Shown here: one piece after another, positions 12,020 through 23,661 of the stretch
Numbering within the stretch: position 1 is the stretch's first letter
Layout of the letters: the number at the start of each line of letters is the position of its first letter
Source: Adiantum capillus-veneris
Taxonomy: Eukaryota > Streptophyta > Polypodiopsida > Polypodiales > Pteridaceae
Length of the DNA: 64,000 bases
Direction of reading: 5' to 3'
Assembly (NCBI GenBank): GCA_014529385.2
Contig: CM043967.1
Coordinates: 1,307,001 to 1,371,000 of the forward strand
The notes under the pieces: generated by a model
Databases searched by the model: none
The model's input: the letters and a program-made list of their open reading frames with translations, nothing else
What the model was told of the DNA's origin: nothing
Made by a program: the position numbers and the translations under genes

Positions 12020-13000
12020 TAAACATTTGGTGCCAAATTCTTTATGAGTGTCATGAGAGTCCTACAACAGAGCACCCAAGCATAAAGAAAACTTTTTCAT
12101 TTGTATGATGATCATTTTACACACCCAATTTATACGAGTATGTTCAAGACTATGTCTTGCATTGCAAAAAATATCAGGTGAATAAAGTGGAGCGCCTAAA
12201 AGTAACAAGTATTTTGCATCCTTTTGAGATTCCCAATGGTAAATGGGAAAGTATCTCTATGGATTTTATTGTGGGTTTACCAACCACTGTATGAGGTCAT
12301 GACTCGGTATGGGTGGTAGTAGATTGGTTGACTAAACTTTGAAAATTTATTCCAACCAACTCCATAATTAGAAATACAGAGTTAGCCATTTGTGGACAAT
12401 CTATATAGAATGTACAAGATGCCCAACAATATTTGAAAGATCATGATCCCAAGTTTAATAGTCATTTCAAGAGGGCTATGTTTAAATGATTGGATACATA
12501 ACTCAACATTAGTATTGCAGATCATCTAAAAATGGATATCATATTGAACGTGTTAATCTGGAGCTAAAGGATATGCTAAGAGCATATATTAGCAAAAAAC
12601 AATCATATTGGAAATATTATCTCCCTATTCTTGAGTTTGCTTATAATAGTGCAAAGCATGTCACGATTGGTTTTAGTCCTTTCATGCTTATGTATGGTTT
12701 TCAACCTAGATCAACAGTTACAATGGGGTTGGCAACTAAGAAACCAACAGGTCAAGGATTTGCTCCAAGATCACATGGATATTCTTGCTCGTCAAAATGT
12801 TGGACAAGCACATGATAGATACAAAAAGTATGTTGATGAGAAACGTCGGCAAGTCACTTTCACAAAAGGGGAAGATGTATTTTTACGTGTGCCAGGACAT
12901 TCAAAAAGTCTAAAAACTGGACCAATACCTAGATTATCTACAAGATATTGTGGGCCTTTTAAGATACTTAAGCAAGTTGGAGATATGGCTTAAAAACTCT
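12020..13000 (+). pseudogene. gypsy integrase relic
   Basis: Frames broken by many stops carry the order of a gypsy integrase: remains of the zinc-binding region (about 12125-12200), a core motif SMDFIVGLP near 12256-12285, the stretch LPILEFAYNSAKH (about 12620-12660), and a C-terminal block with DRYKKYVDEKRRQV and a VFLRVPGHSKS motif (12815-12915), then YCGPFKILKQVGDMA. Integrase inserts element DNA into the genome. The order matches the intact integrase at 52.1-53.2 kb, but the sequence belongs to a different, much older family. Confidence 0.75.
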
Positions 13001-13265
13001 CTTTACCTTCATCTGGTTTTTCATTTGAGTCGTTTTACATAATTGCTTGCATATGGACAACAATGTCATTGACCAATTGAACCTCCAACCCAATTGTATA
13101 AACTTGAGTGCATTCTTGACTATCATGAACTACATACACGTAATCATGTGCATCAGCAAACATTAGTCAGGTGCAAAGATAGACCTGAGGAAGGTGAATT
13201 TGGGAAAACTTAATGTTCTTAACAAGAAATTTCCACCTTTTGTTTTCTAGGATGAAAACACTTCT

Positions 13266-13375
13266 CCACGGGGGGAGTAATGTTAGGCTAAGGGTCTAGA
13301 GGCTAAGGACCGGTCAAAACCGAGCTCGGATATTTGCCTATATAAGAGGAAAGAGCGTGGAGGTGAGATACGTTA
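13266..13375 (+). repeat. Polypurine tract and start of a 3' LTR
   Basis: CACGGGGGGAGTAA is immediately followed by TGTTAGGCTAAGG at 13281, the usual junction of polypurine tract and LTR for the integrase relic upstream. A TATATAAG box lies near 13338-13346. The LTR's right end is not recognisable; minus-strand gag sequence follows. Confidence 0.55.
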
Positions 13376-14360
13376 CAAACTCCTTGGTCTCATATGACTT
13401 GCATTTCAAAAACAAGGTCTTGACCTTGCCTACTGATGATCTGATATTCAATATTTTAGAAATATATTTGGACATTGCCTCAAATTTCTTCATCCATGAC
13501 CTTCTTGTTCTTTGCCTAATCATCTGACTCACTATCTGATGAGATTGGACTGAAGTTGAATTATGACTTCCCTATTGATGAGGCATTGTCACTCAAGTCC
13601 CTTCCCCTTGTGGCCCTTCTCTTTCTTGGCCCGTTGCTCTAGTTTCAACACCCTTTGCACTAGATCATTGAATTTCTTCGTTGGTGTTGGTACCTCCTAT
13701 TCCTTGAGATTTTTACTTATGAAGACATTGAGAAACCAAGCTCGCATTTGTTCTTTTGAAAGAGGTTCATTCAATTTTTGGGTAAGCTCTTTTATCTTCT
13801 CTACATAGCTTCTAATTGATAGCTTACCTTGCTTAGTCTTATCTTGTTCACACACTGTCTTTATTGCATATAGTATCAGTGTACTCTAGATAAAATGCTT
13901 TGATTAATTTATTGTACATCTTCATCTTGTAGGCTGGATCTCCAGAGGGGGGGGGGGGGGAGCAGGGGGGTCACTATATATAAAACCTATATATCCCTTG
14001 CGTTCAAGGACTATTTATAAAACCCCTTATCTGTGATTTTTCCATGAATAAAAGGGAGCCTTTTCCTATTCAGTCTATAATTTTTTTTGGATCTTTTTTT
14101 CAACACCCTTCTGTATGTGAAAATGTGAGAAAATATAGGAAAAAATAATTCTTACTATTGAACCCATGTGATAGGCAAGTGTTTTATTGTAGTGACCCCC
14201 CGAGCACTAGATAGTGGTAATACCACTTCCTTGCTGCATCTTTCAAGGTTCGTGGAAAGTATTCTGCCCATTCATCCTCATCGATGTCCTTCAGTTCTAC
14301 ATATTTCTTGAATGTCTATATGTGGACATTGGGATCAACTTTCCCACACCCTTGAATACA
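13340..14360 (-). pseudogene. gypsy Gag relic, minus strand
   Basis: On the minus strand, broken frames read as a retrotransposon gag core: a DEDEWAEYFPRTLKDAARKWYY-like block at about 14300-14220 and, after an interruption holding a G-run (13940-13970), an IRSYVEKIKELTQKLNEPLSKEQMRAWFL-like block at about 13840-13730. A basic coiled stretch near 13690-13590 follows. The opposite orientation to its neighbours shows it came from a separate insertion. Confidence 0.6.
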
Positions 14361-14659
14361 GGAAAATAAATTTTCAAGTCATCAGATCGCTCTGCATGTC
14401 TAATCCTATGATGATGTGTCTCATGATCCATGTATCTAGAATTTTCCTTCTAACTCAACTTCCTCTCTTTGGCTCTATGCTTGCTGTAATGATCACTGTC
14501 AGCATCCCACCTATCATTGTAATATCAATCATTTGTCTCCATGATGAATATGTCCACCTCATTCTTCCTCTTAGACTTTCTATGTGTTATTTTTTGACTC
14601 CATTTTCTCCATCACTACCATCCATCTGATCATTTCCTTTGAATTTCTTATTTGCTTTA

Positions 14660-14975
14660 TGAGAGCAAATTCATCGGTTTGATGATATCATCATCTACTC
14701 CAAGACTTTGGAGGAACATAAACAACATCTCCAAGTGTTTTTTCAAGCATTGAGGGAGAACGAGCTTTTTCTCAACCAAAAGAAAAGCGAATTTTTCCTT
14801 CAAGAGATTTAATACCTAGGTCATATTATCTCTCAAGATGGTATCTGTATGGATCCATCAAAGCTAGAGGTAATAAAAGCATGGCCTAATCCAAGGAATC
14901 TACATGAGCTAAGAAGCTTTATTGGTATGTGTGCATACTATAGACACTTCATCTCTCTAAATGAGTCTCTTCAAC
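14660..14975 (+). pseudogene. gypsy reverse transcriptase fragment
   Basis: This fragment matches the chromovirus RT at about 51150-51450, from the catalytic FDDIIIYS region through LEEHKQHLQ, the ...GHIISQDG motif and LEVIKAWPNPRNLHELRSFIGMCAYYR. It has one in-frame stop near 14810 and stops abruptly after YYRHF at both sequence and frame level. It is a short isolated piece of the same family as the element at 46.5 kb, with no LTR nearby. Confidence 0.85.
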
Positions 14976-15027
14976 TAAGCAGAATACTAAGAGTCCCCCA
15001 AGCCCACCAGTCTCCCTTTGGTCAAGG

Positions 15028-15320
15028 TTGGCATCCGTCCCATTATTTGCAAAAGTCAGGTCCACCCTTAGAGCCTTGCTACTTCATCCATTGTGCTAAT
15101 GTGGTCCTATTTCTCTGCAATGAGTTTGGCATCCGTCTCATCATTTGCAAAGTTAGGTCCACCTAAGAGCCCTGCTACTTCAACCATTGTGCTAATGTGG
15201 TCCTATTTCTCTAGTAATGAGGTTGGCATCCATCTCGTCATTTGTGAAGTCAGGTCCACCCTTAGAGCCCTGCTACTTCATCCATTGTGCTAATGTGGTC
15301 CTATTTCTTTGCAACCACTA
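15028..15320. repeat. ~97-bp tandem repeat, three copies
   Basis: Units beginning TTGGCATCC at 15028, 15126 and 15223 share the TCCACC-TTAGAGCC and CTAATGTGGTCCTATTTCT blocks. The period is 97-98 bp. It directly follows the RT fragment. Confidence 0.85.
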
Positions 15321-17752
15321 TGGTAGGTCTCCTCCCTCATCATGATCTTCTGGGAGGCATTGCAAGCATTAGCTAACTCCAAACTTCAACTAAGGATAAG
15401 TTCCTTTTCAAGAGCTTGAGCTCACCACCATAATTGCCAAATTGGAATGAGTTGGTTATTTTTGGCATCTATTCTAGGTCAAAGACATGGAGTTAATTAT
15501 CATATTAGATTATATTTTAGATAATACAAAAATCAGAATAGAAACTGAAATGTAATTATAAAGATAAAGATTGAACATGAGACTAAAATTGTTCTTTTCA
15601 AATATGGAAATAGTACAAATGGTAGTAGTTGAAGCTACAAAAGAGTTAATGATTGTTGAGCGTTTGCTTAGTGATACAAAGAGTTTCCCCAATTTTTGGA
15701 GTCATAGCCCCATAAACTACAGTAGTGGGTCCTATTTATAGGCACACAAACTGGACTCTACCTGCAGACTATACAATTATTGTGGTAATTACTATTGGTG
15801 ATTGCCAATTATGACTAGCTATTTTGTCTATGGACAATTAGGCATGTTCCCACCATCTACAATCCCCAAGTCTTGGTAGTCGTGATTCTTCTCACTTTAA
15901 AGTGCATAGGCTTGTCCCATGGGTCATATAGATCTATCCTATCAAGTTTGGATCATTTTGAAGTCAATTTGTGGTTGTGGGTCCAAAATGACACTTTATG
16001 CACCTTCGAGCTATTTTATAATGCCACATGCATCACTTGATGTTTTCTCAAGATCCCAACTAAGTACATTCTCTATATACTCCATGTAGAAGCCCCTTGG
16101 TGAAGCTAAAGTATCCAATTTTGGCACTTTATAAAATTGAGGTTATTATCTATATGACCCCCTAGACCCTGATCAAATGGTCATGCGCGCTTATACGAGT
16201 ATTCTATAGGTCTATGCTATGGTCCCGTTCAAGTTCGTTCACTTTGGTACAATAGACCAATCGCTATGGTCATTTTTACGTCTTTCTATCCCAAAGATAC
16301 TACATTGACCTAGGTTTTTTTATGGGCTACCCATTTGACAAACCCGTGATAAAACAAGTTCATTAGTAGATTAGGAACTCACCTCTCATGTCTCATCTAA
16401 GACTATGTGGAGTCTACTAGAAGCTCATAAATGCACATCAGAAGAAGTCTCCGAGCACTCTTCCCAAAGGTGACAAGCTCATAAATGCATGTCGAAAGTG
16501 GTCTTTGAGAGCTCTCTCCAAAGGTGACAAGTGAAAATGAGTCTGTTTTTGTCTTATGTAGTATATACATGCCTAGACCCTGTAAATCAAATTTTCTTCT
16601 ACCTCCAATTAGTCCTAGTAAGTTGCAAATTACACTTTCCCTTTTGAAAATTTCTTCATATAGACTCCTTTACCCAGTTTTTCAAAATTTGTAAAATCAG
16701 ACGCCACGGGCCTAATTTTGGCTTTTCTTCACCATCGTCAAAATTGAGTAAGATTTGACGTGCTTGTCCATCATATCTTCTTGATCACCATCATATCTTT
16801 TGTTCTTTCATCTGAGGCAACTTGCTATTTATTTATTAATTTTAACTCTTTATTAGCAAAATTGAAAGAAAATTTCATATACAAACTAAAAAATCGAAAT
16901 CCAAGTCAAGAGTTAACAAAACACACTTAAATACCACACAGGTCATATTTTTGTAGATTGCTCCATTTTGGTTATTTTTTGGCCCAAAAAACCACATAAA
17001 ACAAGAAAAAATTGCAAAGTTTTGACTTTTTTGATGTTATTTACACTATATACATGCTTTGGGATTCTCATATTGCATGTCCAGACAGTGTCATGCAGGG
17101 GTTACGATATCCTGTCTATGCATAACCCAAATTGGCATTACCATGCGTATGATGTCGAGGTAGTTCAAAACATTATGTTGTGCAAGAGGAGGGTCTTGAG
17201 TGGTGTGCAAAGGGCTTTCGATATCAAGATTTGTTTCCTATTGTTACTCTTAAATATAATATTTTGTAGCAATTAAGTATGTTCTTTAATAGTCAGCTAC
17301 AAAAGACTATCATGTTGTCTCCAATTAATTGATTGAGAGATTGGTTGTAGCTTTGACTATTAAATATCTGGTTTTGGAAGCTTTTGTACCCACTTGTAGG
17401 ACAATTTGATAAGTGATCTCTCTACTAGCCTAGCCTTTGTCTTCCAGATGCATTTGGTTGTCCTCTCTGCCTATTCTTCATAGTAGATGGTGCGATCTAT
17501 GGCTTGTATGTAGCTTGGTTACTATTGGAATAAATTTTGAACACCCAAATCCTTTTACAATTTATTGAAGTTAAGATTTTGGCACCCAATATTTCTTGGT
17601 TCCTTGCATATCTATTTGATGAGGGTAAATTTTGTTGTGAGTATTGCGATGTGGATGCCTCCTATGGTGCTTTGACATGGGTTTGCCAATTTAGAATCCC
17701 GTAGTTCAGCTTTCCACTACTCTTTACTATAAGCAAACAATATATCACTTGT
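15321..17752. other. Stretch without a recognisable gene
   Basis: AT-rich sequence with no recognised domain. It includes a two-copy 54-bp repeat at about 16423-16530 (GCTCATAAATGCA start). A CATGCGTATGATGTC half of the palindromic motif seen at 19.6-20.7 kb occurs near 17142-17156. Confidence 0.5.
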
Positions 17753-17947
17753 TCAAAGGTTGAGGTTAATCATACCTAAAGTTGGAGTGAATTCCTTGTG
17801 ATAAGGTTCACTTTGTCTTGAGAGTACTCCAAGGGATTTTCTAGTTGCCTTCTTGCAAGTGGAGTAGCTAACACCATTTATCCTAGCACCCGTATCTACT
17901 AAGGCATTGAATCTGATTCCATCTTTTGATGTCATCGTGATCCTCAT
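17753..17947 (-). pseudogene. Retroviral-type aspartic protease fragment
   Basis: A 64-residue minus-strand frame has the protease signature ALVDTGARINGVS (DTG active site) near its centre. No intact flanking gag or RT is seen. Gypsy-type protease is the best guess; it cleaves the polyprotein. Confidence 0.5.
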
Positions 17948-18164
17948 GCCAAGTCTGTCTAGAATCGTTCATCATCCTTCTCTACTTCATCTTTAGCTAG
18001 GGCTTGAGTAAATTGTAGAGCTTGAATCTACAATGCACTATTGGCAATGGTTTGTGAGCCGGTTGCATCGCTGCTTTTCTCTTCAATACCCTGATTCAAA
18101 CTTCTTTATGAGATTCATCAATGAATCGTTGGCGCTTATTTCCGCATTCTTTTGCTACATGCAT

Positions 18165-18455
18165 TTATTCTAGTAGTTCATTGGTTAGTGGTAGATTATA
18201 TTTACGGCCACAACCACTTATCCAATTTTCCATGACATCTCTATATAAAGTGCCTAATACCCAACTAGGTGAAACACTTTCAATCACAAATGGACCATGT
18301 CTTTTTTTCATGAACTTGAGATTGTGCTGTTTCAAGGAATATACCAACACAAGATATCCTTCCTTGAAGATTTGGTCAGTAGATGAGAGTAAAAAAATTG
18401 CTTTGTTTTCTTTCTTGAGCATAGATGTGTGCAATTGCTGCAAGCCTTTCCTCAT
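18165..18455 (-). pseudogene. gypsy integrase C-terminal fragment
   Basis: A 96-residue minus-strand frame carries the post-core region of gypsy integrase: FKEGYLVLVYSLKQ, LKFMKKRHGPFVIESV, then LGTLYRDVMENW. This corresponds to the GPY/F-like module that follows the catalytic core. It lies upstream (minus sense) of the protease fragment, an order that no single element would have, so the two come from separate or rearranged elements. Confidence 0.55.
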
Positions 18456-19033
18456 CTAATTAATCAAGGTTTTCTAAACGTCCAAATAGTTCATGAACTA
18501 AGTTGCATTTATATGTTCGTACAATAAAAATTGTACGTATAATTCAGTATTATATGTTGTATATCCGTATTGTATGCGAATATCCAAATAAACATATTTT
18601 AATCAAAACATATTTCGATCGAAATATATTACACTCTAAAAAAAAGCATTGCAATAGTTTGTTCGAACTGCCATGAATACGACGCTTGCAATAGAGACAG
18701 AGAGAGAACATTGAGTGTAGAGGCTTTGGGACAGGTGTATCCTAGTGAGGGGATGGTGTTCCTTAAGTTCTCTACAATTCTGGTATGGTTTAGTGAGTTT
18801 CCTTCTGTTTGTGTGCATGTGGGTTGGTGGTGTAGTTGCGAGCAGTGAGATTCTAGATTGTGGTTTAGTTGGCGTTCCAAAGTATTGTATGGGTGGGATG
18901 GTATCAGCCTCACAAGCTAAGGAGATTGCCTCCGTGCGCCTATCGTGTCATCCGTGTCCTTGATTGACATTATGTTGATCTAGGTTGTGTTGCATGCACT
19001 TTATGGGAGGTGTGATTCGCTCCCCTGCAACAT

Positions 19034-19051
19034 TGGTGCCATTGCCGGGGA
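19034..19051 (+). promoter_or_regulatory. Tat/Athila-type primer binding site
   Basis: TGGTGCCATTGCCGGGGA closely resembles the primer site of Tat/Ogre/Athila gypsy elements. It follows ...CCTGCAACA, so a 5' LTR should end at 19032. The LTR's left edge could not be placed. Confidence 0.6.
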
Positions 19052-19574
19052 TACAAGGACTTAGGTAGGTATTTCTACTAACACTCATGTGATGGTTGCT
19101 TGCTTTTATTTTGGCCAAAGAAAGTTTTTTTCTTAAGTGGATCAGGAAGAGGTTATTTTGAGATCAAGTGGATAACCAGGAAGCGAGGGTCTGCGACTAG
19201 GTAGATAAAGTTAGGATTTGTAGTATTAGTAGTAGATTAGAGTACTTGTTAGTGGTTGAGTGATCTTTGAGGTGATAAAAGCGTTTGCTAGTCCGTGTGT
19301 GGCATTGAAGCATTTTTCTACTCATAAATGCTTTTTAAACCACGTATGATGTGTAGGAGAAGCTTTAGGTAAGCGATTTGATTTTGATCTAGAGCTATTC
19401 ATCATTGATTTATTTGCTGAAGTGCTTTTTTGTATTTAGAATCTTTGAAAAGTCTCCTTTTCAGAAAAAATGCAATAAACAACTTTTTGTTGATATTTTT
19501 TCATGAATGATTGATATTGAGCATATAAGAGGGCATGTGCAAGAATTATGTGTACAAAAACTATAATTCTGTAA

Positions 19575-20735
19575 ACTTGGACATCACATGCGTATGATGT
19601 CTTAAGGGACATTGCAGACCAAATTTGAAAAATCAGACTGCACTTGGGTGTTCAAAAGGGGGGTTTTATCCTAACTACACCTTGAGACTAGAGCCTTGAC
19701 CAACTCTTGACACCCAAAAGACAACAGACGGAGTGTCGGAAACGGAAAATAGAAAAACTTGTGATCTTGAGCACATTTTTGCATGAAAACTGGTAGAAGT
19801 GTTTAAAAACCAGTACTAGAGACTTGGGGATTCTTGTGAATGAATTCTATTTAAAAATTCATCAGCAGCCATCATACATGTATGATGTCTAAGGGGTGAT
19901 TTTGATAGCAAATTTGAACTTTTGACATTATACCCATCTTTTGCATGTTGTGTTGAGCACATACACTAAATTTCATTTCATATGGTCTTATAAATTGAGT
20001 GTTGAGGGGATTTTACTCTTTCAGGGGTTTTCCGTGTCAAAAACTGATGATTTTGTGCATTTTTTTAGTTCCAAAATACTGTGAGCACATATTCTTGTTG
20101 TATGCATCAAGGAGCACCTTGGGTATTAGTAGAAGTGAATTCTCAGCACATAGACATCATACACATATAATGTCTTAGAGCCAGATCTAGGCTAAATCAG
20201 ACATTTGAGTATACCCTAGTGTCATAAAAGAAGACCCTAGCCAAAATTTTATTGCATTTGTAGCAAATTTGGGCTAAAAACTTCCAAAAGACAGAATTGG
20301 GCGAGGTTCTGCTTGTAGTGACCATAACTTGCACAAAAAGTGTTCAAAATTGAAGTTTGGAAGTTGTTAAGAGTTGCTTGAGTGATAAAGAGTCACCGAG
20401 ACAAAAATCACCTCATTCTGCCACAAAAGACATCATACGCGTATGATGTCTCAAGTGACAAATTTGAAGTCAAAGATTGCATATGAGCTCACAGAAGTGT
20501 ACGCCAACATAAAATAAGCCTAGAGACCAAGTTTCGTTCAATTTGGATCACTTTTGGCTTAGTAAACCTTCCTAAGAAGTTGTAGGCAACGAACAAAAAA
20601 AGGACTGATAGACCTGTCTAAAAGTGTCAAAATCACAAACTGAGACTTGGAGTGGTTAAAGTACATCAAGGAGAATCTACATTTAAAGTTTGGAGCAATT
20701 CTGAGTCAAAAGACATCATACGTGTATGAAGTCTC
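19575..20735 (+). repeat. Five palindromic motifs spaced about 280 bp apart
   Basis: A ~22-bp near-palindrome, core CATCATACGCGTATGATG, occurs at 19580-19601, 19869-19890, 20153-20174, 20429-20450 (perfect) and 20712-20733. The spacings are 276-289 bp. Sequence between copies is only loosely similar (often AATTC upstream, AAATTTGAA downstream), as in an old tandem array where the palindrome is best preserved. It lies in the leader between the primer site and the gag relic. Confidence 0.85.
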
Positions 20736-20799
20736 CCGACATAGATTGACCGTTTTGTCCATAACTTGAGCTTACGATATCGAATTCAAAAACTTTTTT

Positions 20800-23661
20800 T
20801 TATCAATGAGGCTCCAGAGTAGCTCAACAAGATTCATTGTCAACTCTGAACAACAATCAAAGACCCTATGGATCATTGATTGTTGTTTGTTAAGCCTAGA
20901 GATCATGTTCTCTTTAGAGTCAAACTCAGCTTATACAAGCTTCAGAATGCCAACTATAGAGGAGCATTCACCCATAATGGATCTTCCAAACTAGCAATTG
21001 ATAAAGAAGCTTGTTGAAAGATTTTAGATAACAAATTATGAAAGTGAAGTATTGTATAGATACGTTGACGACAGTGAGGTCAACCTTTATAGGTGCTTAG
21101 AGCCATATCCAAAAGAGCCGACGAATTACAAGCTCTTATATGTCTATACATAAGGAGTTGACTGTCAATGGAAGTCTATAATTTTTGACAAGTATGGACA
21201 AAAATACAGAGCTATAGAAAGCACAAAACCACACATTGCATTAGAAAGAGGTGGATATTTGGTCAATGAAGGACCACAAATATCCCCACCAAACACGAGG
21301 ATTTCTACTAGAATTCCAAAAAGGGAGCCACCTGGATTCCCTTCTAGAGCGATAACGAGAGATGAAGTGATCAAAGAGAGGGCAGACATGCATTCTCAAG
21401 GACCGATCTCCAACAGAACGACTAATCCGTCAAAGAAGAACGTAGCCATAGTAGAAGGCCTGAAGCAAGAGCAGAATTGGGAGAGTCTATGGTTAGACTT
21501 ATAGACAATCGATGAGTTAGACTCTAGACGAGCTGTTTGAGGAATTCATTGAAGAATTCTCACAGAAAGGCATAGCTCACAATATGGTCTCACAAATTCA
21601 CAAATTCAAACAAAAAGAGGATGAATTGGTACACAAAGTGGCATTATGGCTCAAGAGATATGTCAAGTTCTATCCAGGAGTAGAACTACCTACACATGCA
21701 CAACTAATGCTCTGATCTTTATCTAGGGAATGAGACATGCGGGCCTTCAAAAGGATCTCCATATGATAAGAAGCATTATGCTGAATGAATTGATTAAAGA
21801 AGCTCTTTATTTGGTGGATAACTGTGAGAAACATAAAGAAAAGAATTGTAATAGTCAAGAGGATGACACATCCTCTCAGCACAGTGATTCACAGATAAGT
21901 GAGTCCATTGCAAAACCAATGGCACTTATCGATCAAGAAATGTTAATCAACAAAATGGTCAAGGGGTTAGCTCCTCTTGTAAATGATAATCCAAGGGAGC
22001 TTAAGTGGTGTGAAATTGAGAGAAAATGGATGAACCATACGAGAGAAGAGTGTTACTATAGCATGGAATATGCTAGGGAGAGGTATGTACAACCTATTCA
22101 TTTACAAGAGGTTAGATCCTCTTGTAAATGATAATCCAAGGGAGCTTAAGTGGTGTGAAATTGAGAGAAAATGGATGAACCATACGAGGGAAGAGTGCTA
22201 CTATAGCATGGAATATGCTAGGGAGAGGTATGTACAACCTAATCTAGTAGCATCTCCTCTACCTAGAAGCACTATGGGGAATGCGCCAGGTCCACTAGGA
22301 GTTGCAAGGCCACAACCCTGCCTTAGGAAAACAACCTACACTCCCAGGTGCTAGAATGCTCTATAGACATGAGATACACGTCGATGATGGAATCATCTAA
22401 CAAACAAGCGCTAGTACCAATTGCAATGTGTTATAACAACCAAAGTGGGTACCGCCCTTCAAAGCGATAAAAAATGAGGCCGATACAACCTCCATCTCCT
22501 GTGTTTCAACCTAAAGAAAGAAGGTATGAGACAGATAAAAGGACATTTGTGGTTCATTGTGAATAGAGGCTTCGCTAGGTTAGAGCATGTTTACAGTCAA
22601 GAGGAATTGCAAGAAGAAGCTCCTCAACCAGAGATAGATTGTCACAAAGGCCGTGGCAACCACTTGGTCAAACAATGTCCTCAGACGGAGATCACTCAAG
22701 TGAATGCCTATTGTCTTGACTATGGTGTCATTCACTTGATCCCGGACAATAAAAAAAACTCAAACCGAGTCAGAAAGATCACAATGAATGTCTCAAGAAC
22801 CATTCACCTACCCAGTAGCTCGAAAAAGGAAAACATCGTACTAGTTCAAGTAGTTACAAGAGCACAAGCTCAAAAGGAAGCTGAGGAGAAGCAAGAGACA
22901 AAGAAAACAGAAACTGATGCAAGTCCAAAGATGAGTGAACCAAAGACTGATGCACCTAGTAAAAAAACCAAGAGCAAACGAAATAGTTGGAAAGCTAGAA
23001 AGTCTAGGATGAAAGCACATAGGTTACGAGAGCAAAAATGTCTAGATGAGTAGCTTACCCAATCTAAAGAGAAGATAAGACGACATGAGGAAATATTTTC
23101 ACCTTCTCTTATGCAGATGTCTCAACCTCCAAAAGAACCATCCACAGAGGAGAAGCCAAAAAGTGCTAGCTCGGGAAGATCAGTATTGGTAGAGAAGGTT
23201 AATGAGCCCTTAGACACCCTCCTAAAAGCCTATGAAACATGGCTAAAAAACAGAGGTGGATGAAATATCCATATGCGGAACTAGAAAAGGAGAGGCTTGA
23301 AATATGCAAGAAAATGATTCAAACAACCCAAGCTTTACTAGAACCACCAGTTCGAAAACCTGAGGGTGTGATCCTTGTCCCACCTACACTATTAGTCCCA
23401 CCAAACCAGGAACAAAAAGAGCTAGATTCCAGTCACGAGAACGAGCTAAAGATCAAGGACCCAGTATTAGAACCAAGGATAGTGTTGGATACCACAAATA
23501 ACTCTTTCGAGGGATTTCACATAGCTATACCCAACAGCTGTAAAGAAATAGATGGTCTTAACAAATTGTGGAAACAAGTCAGAGAGGCCAATGAAGAAAG
23601 TGAGATAAGCAGGCGAGTAAACCAGACTGGTGATGGGGCACACAAGATGGTATATATATAG
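20800..23661 (+). pseudogene. Gag of a Tat-like gypsy element, broken, no pol
   Basis: Interrupted plus-strand frames form one long gag. In order: YRYVDDSEVNLYRCLEPYP at about 21050-21115; a capsid-like ELFEEFIEEFSQKGI...HKFKQKEDELVHKVA block at 21530-21650; a WCEIERKWMNHTREECYY block, present twice; a knuckle-like HKGRGNHLVKQCP near 22640-22680; then a Lys/Glu-rich tail ending at 23661. Stops and frameshifts are scattered throughout. No protease, RT or integrase follows, so this is a gag-only derivative or its pol has been deleted. Confidence 0.6.
21965..22254 (+). repeat. 145-bp tandem duplication inside gag
   Basis: The block starting GGTTAGCTCC at 21965 is repeated from 22110 with few changes (offset 145). 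It duplicates about 40 residues, including the WCEIERKWMNHT motif. Because 145 is not a multiple of three, it shifts the frame. Confidence 0.9.
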
